This document shows positions 20,177 through 27,194 of a DNA stretch of 64,000 nucleotides, one piece after another. The translations under genes and the position numbers were made by a program. Source of the stretch: Paraflavitalea sp. CAU 1676 (GTDB lineage: Bacteria > Bacteroidota > Bacteroidia > Chitinophagales > Chitinophagaceae); assembly GCF_029223285.1 (NCBI RefSeq), contig NZ_JARHUJ010000004.1:124001-188000 (forward strand), in the 5' to 3' direction. Within the stretch, counting starts at the first letter, position 1. The number at the start of each line of letters is the position of its first letter. Below the pieces are notes generated by a model. It had not been told where the DNA came from. It did not search any database and saw only the letters and a list, made by a program, of their open reading frames with translations.

Positions 20177-20626
20177 ATGATTAAATTACAAGCTATTGGT
20201 AACTTGGGTAAAGATTGTGTTACCAACACGGTGAACGGGAAGAACGTGATTAACTTCAACGTTGCTCATACCGAAAAATTTCGTGATGCCCAGGGCAACC
20301 AGAAAGATAAAACCATTTGGGTAGAGTGTGCTTACTGGACCGACCGTACCGGTATTGCACCTTACCTTAAGAAAGGTACGCAGGTGTATGTAGAAGGTAC
20401 GCCCGATATCAGAACTTATTCAAAGAACGATGGTACTACAGGCGTTTCATTGACGCTGCGTGTACTGAGCATCCAATTACTTGGCAGCCGCGGCGAAGGT
20501 GGTGGTGATAGCCAGGGTGCTGGCTACAGCAACAATAGCTATTCGGCTCCTGCCGGCAACCAGCAGGTTCCTGCTGCTACCGGTGGCGGCAACTATGGCG
20601 AGCCCATGGATGACCTGCCTTTCTAA
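20177..20626 (+). CDS. ssb: Single-stranded DNA-binding protein
   Basis: 149 residues. An OB fold spans about 1-103 (MIKLQAIGNLGKDC, then KTIWVECAYW, GTQVYVEGTP), followed by a glycine/asparagine/glutamine-rich linker (104-140) and an acidic tip EPMDDLPF that recruits replication and repair partners. It is slightly shorter than many chromosomal Bacteroidota SSBs, and a second copy elsewhere is possible. It is monocistronic, with a UUCG-loop terminator 40 bp after the stop. Confidence 0.95.
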   Translation: MIKLQAIGNLGKDCVTNTVNGKNVINFNVAHTEKFRDAQGNQKDKTIWVECAYWTDRTGIAPYLKKGTQVYVEGTPDIRTYSKNDGTTGVSLTLRVLSIQLLGSRGEGGGDSQGAGYSNNSYSAPAGNQQVPAATGGGNYGEPMDDLPF

Positions 20627-20663
20627 ATGTATTTACTAATCCACTGTTTTATAGTTTAAGTAA

Positions 20664-20694
20664 GAATGCCTCGCTTCGGCGGGGCATTTCTTTT
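20664..20694 (+). terminator. Terminator of ssb
   Basis: A 10-bp stem (AATGCCTCGC at 20665-20674 with GCGGGGCATT at 20679-20688, one G-U pair) closed by a TTCG tetraloop and followed by a T-rich stretch. Confidence 0.88.
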
Positions 20695-20746
20695 CATAAA
20701 ACCGCCGCAAACGCCAACCTGAGTGGGTGTTTTTTCGGTGGGTAGG

Positions 20747-20794
20747 CTGCACAGTTACAGGCCAAAACTGCACAGTTATGGCCCTAAACTGCAC
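20747..20794 (+). promoter_or_regulatory. Three direct repeats at 21-bp period upstream of LamG gene 1
   Basis: CTGCAC occurs at 20747, 20768 and 20789, exactly 21 bp apart, each followed by AGTTA or a near match. The last copy ends 71 bp before the start codon at 20866. Direct repeats of about 9 bp at 21-bp spacing are the known layout of LytTR-family operators. The half-sites (ACAGTTACA, ACAGTTATG) fit that consensus loosely. Confidence 0.65.
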
Positions 20795-20865
20795 ACTTAA
20801 TAGATTGAGTCACTGGTTTGGTATTCTTGCAGTACTTTGTGCTGCTAATCTTTAAAACCCTGAAC

Positions 20866-21717
20866 ATGAGATTGTTAAAAGCGTTGTCTGGTAGTTTGTT
20901 GATTTATTTACTGTTCTTCACAACTGGAACACAGATCACCTCCTGCCAAAAAGATCCGTTGACGGACACCCTTATCATAAAAGATACCATCATTATCAGA
21001 GATACGGTAGATTGTAATTGTTACGATTTAACCAGCGGTCTGGTGGCATGGTATAATTTCAAGGACGGAAACCTCAACGATGCCAGCGGCAAAGGAAACC
21101 ATATTGTTTTCAATAATGCTACAAAAGCACCCGATCGTTTTGGAAAAGCAAATGGTGCGTACTTATTTAACGGAACCAGCAATTTTATGCAGGTTGCCAA
21201 CAGCGCAAGTTTGAATCCTACCAGCTCCATTACGATTTCTGCCGTTTTCAAAGCAAATGATTTCTATCCTGGTACCTGTTATGGTAATCAAATTTTGGCA
21301 AAAACCGATAATTCTGACAAAGCGACGGGCTATTATGCCATTAGTCTTTCAAACTTTACCAGTTGCTATGCAGCTTTTGATCCCAATCGGGTTAAAGTTA
21401 TGGGCGTATATGGTGACGCAATGGGCGCAAATGCCAATGCAATTTCCGATTCAAATTTTGTAAAGCGTAGTGAGTGGTACAGCGTAGTATATACTTATGA
21501 AAACCTTACTGCCAGGATTTACATCAATGGGGAATTGAAGAGCGAAAAAAAGTATGCTCAGTTTTCCTTCGTGCCGAATTCCGGCAGCCTCTACCTCGGC
21601 AAGAACCTGGATTCGCAGTACCCTTATTGGTTTAATGGGGTGATCGACGACGTGCGCATCTACAACAGGGCTTTGTGCAGCGGAGAGGTTAAGCAGTTGA
21701 ACAGGTCGAATGATTAA
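20866..21717 (+). CDS. LamG-domain lipoprotein, copy 1
   Basis: 283 residues from ATG 20866, preferred over an in-frame start at 20818 because the signal peptide begins here. The lipobox is ITSC with lipidated C27. A short repetitive stalk (DTLIIKDTIIIRDT) leads to DCNCYD and a LamG/concanavalin-like jelly-roll from GLVAWYNF (about 57) to FNGVIDDVRIYNRAL (about 260-274). Such domains bind sugars or proteins at the cell surface. The next gene is a paralogue of identical length in the same orientation. Ligand and role are unknown. Confidence 0.85.
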   Translation: MRLLKALSGSLLIYLLFFTTGTQITSCQKDPLTDTLIIKDTIIIRDTVDCNCYDLTSGLVAWYNFKDGNLNDASGKGNHIVFNNATKAPDRFGKANGAYLFNGTSNFMQVANSASLNPTSSITISAVFKANDFYPGTCYGNQILAKTDNSDKATGYYAISLSNFTSCYAAFDPNRVKVMGVYGDAMGANANAISDSNFVKRSEWYSVVYTYENLTARIYINGELKSEKKYAQFSFVPNSGSLYLGKNLDSQYPYWFNGVIDDVRIYNRALCSGEVKQLNRSND

Positions 21718-21738
21718 TTCTTTTCTATAAGTGTGATC

Positions 21739-21765
21739 AGCCAGGCCAAAAGCCTGGCTTTTTTT
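21739..21765 (+). terminator. Terminator of LamG gene 1
   Basis: AGCCAGGC (21739-21746) pairs with GCCTGGCT (21752-21759) followed by seven T. It is almost identical in sequence to the terminator of the second copy. Confidence 0.9.
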
Positions 21766-21819
21766 GTGCGGCAAACCAACCGTTTTCCACCTGCCGAAAG
21801 GTCAACCCAATATGGTTGA

Positions 21820-21867
21820 CTGCGCAGTTACGGTCCAAAACTGCACGGTTTTGGCCCGAATCTGCAC
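21820..21867 (+). promoter_or_regulatory. Three direct repeats at 21-bp period upstream of LamG gene 2
   Basis: CTGCGC at 21820, CTGCAC at 21841 and CTGCAC at 21862 repeat the layout in front of copy 1, again at 21-bp spacing. The last copy ends 68 bp before the start at 21936. Spacing is kept although flanking bases differ, which points to selection on the sites. Confidence 0.65.
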
Positions 21868-21935
21868 GACTATCGGTTTGTTCTCCCGGCTAAGCCGGGA
21901 ATTTCTATTTTTACTCGTTATTTAAAACCCTGATT

Positions 21936-22787
21936 ATGAAAATTTTGAAAGTATTGTCTGGTAGCATTCTGTTGTACTTACTGTGTTTTTCGACCAGTAC
22001 ACAACTCGTTTCCTGCCAGAAGGACCCCCTGACAGACACGCTCATCGTTCGCGATACGGTGATCATTCGGGACACACTCGATTGTAATTGTTATGACCTT
22101 ACGAATGGTCTGGTGGCCTGGTATAATTTCAATAATGGATCGTTGAAAGATAGCAGTGGCAATGGAAATCATATTGCTTTCAATAATGCCACAAAAGTGC
22201 CCGACCGTTTTGGTAAGCCGAATGGCGCCTACCAGTTCAATGGTACCAATAATTATATGGAGGTGCTAAACAGTTCCAGTTTGAATCCTACCGGCGCCAT
22301 TACGCTGGCGGCTGTATTTAAGATCAAAGGTTATTATTCGGGCCTTTGCCGCGGAAACATCATCATGGCAAAGACGATGTACGGCGATAAGGAAAATGGT
22401 TTTTATCAGATGGGCTTTACAGATAACAGTTGTGCCACTTCGGAGCACCTGAATAAGTATAAGTTCTATGGTAATCATGGCGATTTTTATTCCGGTAAGA
22501 TCGGTGGAGCCAGACCAGATTCCATTTTTACCCAAACTGAACAATGGTACAGTGTAGTCTATACGCAGGATAACCTGATTTCGAAATTGTACATCAATGG
22601 GGCATTGAAGGATTCCCGTACTATTCCCTACCACTCATTTACGCCCCATTCCGGTAGCTTGTATTTCGGAAAGTTTCCGGATCAGCAATATCACTATTGG
22701 TTTAATGGTGTAATTGACGACATAAAGATCTACAACAGGGCACTGTGTGATGGTGAAGTGAAGCAGTTGAACAGAAGTAAAGATTAA
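21936..22787 (+). CDS. LamG-domain lipoprotein, copy 2
   Basis: 283 residues, colinear with copy 1 and clearly more than half identical by eye. It has the same signal peptide layout with lipobox LVSC, the same stalk (DTLIVRDTVIIRDT), the same DCNCYD and the same LamG ending (FNGVIDDIKIYNRAL). The middle, about residues 130-200, is the most diverged part and includes surface loops that would carry ligand specificity. The first two cysteines after the lipid anchor may form a disulfide. It is probably a tandem duplicate with its own promoter repeats and terminator. Confidence 0.85.
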   Translation: MKILKVLSGSILLYLLCFSTSTQLVSCQKDPLTDTLIVRDTVIIRDTLDCNCYDLTNGLVAWYNFNNGSLKDSSGNGNHIAFNNATKVPDRFGKPNGAYQFNGTNNYMEVLNSSSLNPTGAITLAAVFKIKGYYSGLCRGNIIMAKTMYGDKENGFYQMGFTDNSCATSEHLNKYKFYGNHGDFYSGKIGGARPDSIFTQTEQWYSVVYTQDNLISKLYINGALKDSRTIPYHSFTPHSGSLYFGKFPDQQYHYWFNGVIDDIKIYNRALCDGEVKQLNRSKD

Positions 22788-22809
22788 TTACTGTTAAATA
22801 TGAATGATC

Positions 22810-22836
22810 AGCCAGGCCACAAGCCTGGCTTTTTTT
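22810..22836 (+). terminator. Terminator of LamG gene 2
   Basis: AGCCAGGC (22810-22817) pairs with GCCTGGCT (22823-22830) followed by T residues. It matches the copy 1 terminator apart from the loop. Confidence 0.9.
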
Positions 22837-22881
22837 ATAGCAGTAGTTCCTACATCGCCTAGCTATGAGTATCTTGAAGCT

Positions 22882-23694
22882 ATGAATGCCCGGACCAAAA
22901 AACTTCTAACCAGGATGATCATGATTATCGGTTCTTTTTATGTGCTCATTTGTTTACTTGCTTTTTTCCTGCAGGAGAAATTGATCTTCTTTCCGGAAAA
23001 ACTGGCGGCTGAACATGTGTACCGGTTTAGCATTCCCCATGAGGAACTGAATTTTTCCATGAAAGATGGCGTGCGGCTCAATGGAGTATTGTTCAAAGCC
23101 GACAGCGCCCGGGGTACCATCTTTTATCTCCACGGCAATGCCGGGTCTATAGACGGATGGGGAGAGTTGGCCTCCTTTTACGTGCAGGAGGGATTCAATG
23201 TTTTTATGCTGGATTATCGGGGCTATGGAAAGAGTGGGGGTAGTATCAGTAGTCAACAGCAGCTTTTTGATGATGTGCAGGCCGTTTACGAAGATATCAG
23301 GAGAAGAGCAGGTGAGGATTCGCTGATCATTCTCGGTTACTCCATCGGAACTGGCCCGGCCTCCTGGCTGGCTTCCAGGAACAATGCCCGTATGCTGATC
23401 CTGCAGGCGCCCTATTATAGTTTAACAGATATGATGGGCCACAATTACCCGATTTTGCCTAGATTCTTACTGAAGTACAAATTCACGACCAATAAATTCC
23501 TGCCGCTTTGTAAGATGCCCGTGGTGATCTTTCATGGCGATGCGGATGAAGTGATCTATTATGGCTCTGCCCAAAAACTAAGCAGGTTGTTTAAAGAGAA
23601 AGACACCCTTATCACTTTGCAGGGCGGTAGTCATAACGGCATGAGTGAACGGGAAGATTACCAGCATGCTTTCCGGCAAGTCGTGAACAGGTAG
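22882..23694 (+). CDS. Membrane-anchored alpha/beta hydrolase
   Basis: 270 residues from ATG 22882. A longer frame would run through the preceding terminator. One N-terminal membrane helix (IIGSFYVLICLLAFFLQ) is followed by a serine hydrolase domain: HGNAGS near 78 (oxyanion hole), nucleophile in GYSIGTG near 154, acid in HGDADEV near 222, and His in GGSHNGMSE near 252. The layout matches the BEM46/YqkD-like group. Substrate unknown. It is transcribed separately from the LamG genes. Confidence 0.85.
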   Translation: MNARTKKLLTRMIMIIGSFYVLICLLAFFLQEKLIFFPEKLAAEHVYRFSIPHEELNFSMKDGVRLNGVLFKADSARGTIFYLHGNAGSIDGWGELASFYVQEGFNVFMLDYRGYGKSGGSISSQQQLFDDVQAVYEDIRRRAGEDSLIILGYSIGTGPASWLASRNNARMLILQAPYYSLTDMMGHNYPILPRFLLKYKFTTNKFLPLCKMPVVIFHGDADEVIYYGSAQKLSRLFKEKDTLITLQGGSHNGMSEREDYQHAFRQVVNR

Positions 23695-23783
23695 CGTGTT
23701 GTCAACTTTAGTTGAAGCGTCTCAAAGCCCCGCCAGCCGATGTAAACTTCATTTGAGGTGCTTTCTAGTGCGTGCTAACCTGA

Positions 23784-25082
23784 TCATTTCCCCTTTTCAT
23801 AGGCTTTTACCAATCGTTCCAGTTCGGCGCGGCTTACTGCTGCCTGCTGGTTGTCGAGGTTGATCACATACAGGTACCCTTTAGCGCCGGGGGTTGCGTT
23901 GAAGGTGCTTACGAGGTTGTATTGCTCGCTCACCAACAGGCGACCATTAGATACATTCCACAACTCCTTGGCACAAAGACATCCATTGGTGGGCGTTAGC
24001 GGATACCAGGGGTTATGTTTGAAATATTCAGGGTCGATGGTAGTGCCATGGGCAATGATCTCCGACCGGCCGATCTTCCCGGCTTCAAATACTTCTGTCA
24101 TAGGCTGATACTTTCGCCAGGAGGGGGGTAACAGTTCGAGATAGGCAGTCATGGAATCGCGGGTGCTGTCCCAATGCTCCCAGGGAGGGTATTGGAAATA
24201 TTTATCCCAGGCCTTTTCGTTGGGCATCAATAACTGCAGGTTGGGTGTAGGACCAATCAGTGTATTCCTGGAAACTGCGGTACCCTGGATGCTGTAAACA
24301 CCCTGCGGTGTGCTTCCGTTGGTGATAAAATAGGGGAGGTCGGAAGCGGAGCGCGCCAACTGTTCGAAGATCATGAGGCGGCCATCGGGGTGGCGCATGA
24401 AGCGGCCCGATGCATCCTGCACAATGGCCAGTCCGCCATAGTCGCGGTTCCAGCGTTGAAATGAATACACCGTCTTTTGGCGTCGCGTGGCCTGGTAAGC
24501 AAACAGCGTTGATATATCGGGTGTTTTGTGGGTTTTGGCCAATAAGTAGCTGTTCAGGTAATTTTCGAGGGCTTGCAGTAGCGGAATGGAATCGTAATTG
24601 CTGAACTGTTCCACCATCCTGATCTTGATGTTGTTGATATTGTCTATGGTGGTATCCTGCCGAAACAGGTAGCTGGCACTCATAGCAAACAGCTTGGGAT
24701 GCGTTTCTTTTTGGAATACATTGCTTACCTGTTGGGCAAAAGTGGAGGGATAGATGGCATATACCGCTTCGAGCAGGGCGCGTTTGGTATCGTACTGCAG
24801 GGAATCGTATTGCAGGAACATCTTATTGAATCCCGCGGCCACCTCATTTCCTGTGAGCTGGAATTGGGCGATGGCCAGGCAGGCCGATTCAAATTTGTAT
24901 TCAGTATTGCTGTCGATGGCCAATGCTAAGGTGTTGCCGATCACATTATCGCGCAAGTCCTTTTGGAGCCAGGACCTTTTTTCATACAACACGAAGTTCG
25001 AGTAAATATCTTCCCTGCGTGTTTGTGCTTCCAGCGATATTGTCAACAACAAGCCCAGCGCGGCGATCGTCCATTTCTTCAT
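23784..25082 (-). CDS. Secreted protein with an L,D-transpeptidase-like C-terminal part
   Basis: 432 residues from ATG 25082. A signal peptide ends near residue 20 (LTISLEAQ). The N-terminal half is helical. The C-terminal half has the order of YkuD-type catalytic domains: a TPQGVYSIQG strand near 262, IIAHGTT near 345, then TPTNGCLCAKELW near 367 with a cysteine at the expected catalytic place. The usual arginine after the cysteine is replaced (CLCAKE rather than CIR), so cell-wall crosslinking activity is uncertain. It could be a diverged L,D-transpeptidase or carboxypeptidase. Confidence 0.6.
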   Translation of the reverse strand: MKKWTIAALGLLLTISLEAQTRREDIYSNFVLYEKRSWLQKDLRDNVIGNTLALAIDSNTEYKFESACLAIAQFQLTGNEVAAGFNKMFLQYDSLQYDTKRALLEAVYAIYPSTFAQQVSNVFQKETHPKLFAMSASYLFRQDTTIDNINNIKIRMVEQFSNYDSIPLLQALENYLNSYLLAKTHKTPDISTLFAYQATRRQKTVYSFQRWNRDYGGLAIVQDASGRFMRHPDGRLMIFEQLARSASDLPYFITNGSTPQGVYSIQGTAVSRNTLIGPTPNLQLLMPNEKAWDKYFQYPPWEHWDSTRDSMTAYLELLPPSWRKYQPMTEVFEAGKIGRSEIIAHGTTIDPEYFKHNPWYPLTPTNGCLCAKELWNVSNGRLLVSEQYNLVSTFNATPGAKGYLYVINLDNQQAAVSRAELERLVKAYEKGK

Positions 25083-25260
25083 GTTACAAATGTAACGGGT
25101 GTGGGGTAAATACGAACACGGCGGTTGCGGCGTTGGGGATGCCGGATGCGGGTAGTTCGTGCAAGCGGAGAAGTTCCTCGGAGGCGGGAGCATGACGAAG
25201 GAAGATACGGATACTTCGTGGAAGAGTAGGGCCTTGCGTAAACCGGAGGCAGGTGCGATT

Positions 25261-26538
25261 TTAATTGAGCAATATTTTCTCTACCTCGTTTATCTTTTGC
25301 AGGATCAGTTTTTTCTCTGCCTGCGAGGTCGTAAGGTCGTGTGCGCGCTGCAGGTAGCGGCGGGCATTCTTGTAATCGTGTATCTTTTGGTATAGGTCGC
25401 CCAGGACGGCGCTGAACAGATATTGGGATTCAACCAGTTTTTCAATACCTTCTATTTCCCAAATTTCGTGGATGGCTTCTGCTTCCTGCCGAAGCTGTGC
25501 ACGCACCACGGCCCGGTTGAGCCGCACAAGCGGTGTTGGTTTTTGCTCCAGCAAGAGGTCGTATAAATAAAGCATACGAGCCCAATTGGTTTGCTCGAAC
25601 CCTTCGGCCATGGCGTGTTCGGCTGCAATCGCTGATTCTATATGATAAATCGTAAGCGTTTCTCCCTGCGATGAATGATTGAGGTAATGGTATCCTCGTT
25701 GTATAAGATCACGATTCCAGGAGCTGCGGTCCTGCTGCTGCAAAAGGATAATGGTATTGTTCTCACCCAGGCGGCTTTCAAACCGGGATGCCTGCAGGCA
25801 CATCAGCGAAAGCAGGGCAAAGATGGCAGGTTGCGCGCCAACTGCGTGCTGTGAAAGCAACAGGCAGAGCCGCATCGCTTCGGCACAGAGGTCGTGCCGG
25901 ATGAGCTCATCTTCCTTGCCCGAATTGTAGCCTTCGTTAAACAGCAGGTATAATATAGCGTATACGATGTCGAGGCGTGCCTTGAGCTGATCACCCATGG
26001 GTATTTCTAGCGGTATGTGCTCTTCTTTCAGGAACTGTCTTGCCCGGTACAATCGTTTCTGGACGGTAGCTTCACTGGTGAGCAGAGCGCGGGCTATTTC
26101 GGCCGAACTGAAACCGGATACCGTTTTCAGGGTGAGTGCGATCTGGTCTTCTTCTTTCAGCGAGGGATGGCAGCAGGCAAAGATCATCCGCAGCTGGCTA
26201 TCGGCGATCTCCGTATCGAGGAAAAAATGTTCTACTGCTTCCTCTGCTTCGGATCTCAACTGGTGCACGATCTCCTGCGAATACAATTTGTGGTGGTGCT
26301 CGCGCCGGATGATATCGATGGCTTTGTTCTTGGCAACCTGCATCAACCAGGCTGCGGGACTCTCGGGCAGGTCACCATAGCGCCAGGATTGTGCCGCTTT
26401 GAGAAAGGCATCCTGTACAACATCTTCCACCATGCCCAGGTTGTGGGTGCCGAACACCCGCGTAAGCACAGCGATCATTTTTCCGGATTCGTGGCGGAAA
26501 AGGTGATCTACTACCTGTTGCGGTGTTTCTGACGACAT
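25261..26538 (-). CDS. ECF42-type RNA polymerase sigma factor with TPR-like extension
   Basis: 425 residues, far longer than a normal ECF sigma factor. Region 2 covers about 10-80 (VEDVVQDAFLKAAQSW, NKAIDIIRRE). Region 4 covers about 110-170 (VSGFSSAEIARALLTSEATVQKR). A helical extension of about 240 residues with tetratricopeptide-like repeats follows and probably replaces an anti-sigma factor as the regulator. The gene lies 102 bp downstream of a protein bearing the DGPF motif, the standard partner of the ECF42 group. Activating signal unknown. Confidence 0.88.
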   Translation of the reverse strand: MSSETPQQVVDHLFRHESGKMIAVLTRVFGTHNLGMVEDVVQDAFLKAAQSWRYGDLPESPAAWLMQVAKNKAIDIIRREHHHKLYSQEIVHQLRSEAEEAVEHFFLDTEIADSQLRMIFACCHPSLKEEDQIALTLKTVSGFSSAEIARALLTSEATVQKRLYRARQFLKEEHIPLEIPMGDQLKARLDIVYAILYLLFNEGYNSGKEDELIRHDLCAEAMRLCLLLSQHAVGAQPAIFALLSLMCLQASRFESRLGENNTIILLQQQDRSSWNRDLIQRGYHYLNHSSQGETLTIYHIESAIAAEHAMAEGFEQTNWARMLYLYDLLLEQKPTPLVRLNRAVVRAQLRQEAEAIHEIWEIEGIEKLVESQYLFSAVLGDLYQKIHDYKNARRYLQRAHDLTTSQAEKKLILQKINEVEKILLN

Positions 26539-26640
26539 GTGTTACAGATAATGTATAACCAGCCGCTGCTCCTCCCGGACTTTGGTGGAAGAATCAGCGA
26601 CTGGTTCGTTTAATCGTATTGGGGCGGACGTTAATGACAA

Positions 26641-26994
26641 TTACATGCTTCCAGGTATTACCTGTACCTCTCTCACTTCTACACTGCCTTGCAAAGCGAA
26701 ATCTGGAAAACCTTTTGCGTGTGCCAGGGCCTCGTCGATGTCCATTGCCTTGATGATAAAGTATCCGCCAACGAGTTCCTTGCTTTCAGCAAATGGACCG
26801 TCGGTAACTACGGGTGTTTTGCCAGCGATCACTTTTCCACCTTTCATGAGCGGGCGGCCTTCCACGTATACGCCATCTGTCTTAAGTTGTTGTACCCAAT
26901 TGATCCATTTGTGCATATTGGCTTGCGCTTCTTCGGCGCTCAGGGTAAGATCTTCATAAGTGGGCCCCTTAAAAATGAACATAAACTCTTTCAT
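26641..26994 (-). CDS. YCII-related DGPF-motif protein
   Basis: 117 residues. The name-giving motif appears as VTDGPFAESKELVGGYFII near 61-79, followed by AMDIDEALAHAKGFP. YCII-related proteins are small dimeric ferredoxin-like folds with a His-Asp pair. Their role beside ECF42 sigma factors is not settled. It is the first gene of a two-gene unit with the sigma factor downstream on the same strand. Confidence 0.88.
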   Translation of the reverse strand: MKEFMFIFKGPTYEDLTLSAEEAQANMHKWINWVQQLKTDGVYVEGRPLMKGGKVIAGKTPVVTDGPFAESKELVGGYFIIKAMDIDEALAHAKGFPDFALQGSVEVREVQVIPGSM

Positions 26995-27101
26995 AAAGTC
27001 TGTTTTTGCAGTGATTAAATGTAATGACTGTGAAGATGACGAACAAGAAATCCGGGGTAGGACAATTTTATACTATTTTTTTCCCGATGCCCTTTATATA
27101 G

Positions 27102-27134
27102 CATACAACCCGGCCGGGCCGGGTTGTATGTTTT
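27102..27134. terminator. Perfect 14-bp-stem inverted repeat between sugar dehydrogenase and YCII gene
   Basis: CATACAACCCGGCC (27102-27115) pairs with its exact complement ending at 27130, leaving a one-base centre. TTTT follows on the plus strand only, while the flanking genes are on the minus strand, so the orientation of the T run is wrong for a simple terminator. It may act as a terminator-like barrier or as a protein-binding palindrome. Confidence 0.5.
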
Positions 27135-27194
27135 GATTGATCCAATGTTTTTTTAACGGGCAATTGACCCCATGTAGCTATTCGATCATTCTGT

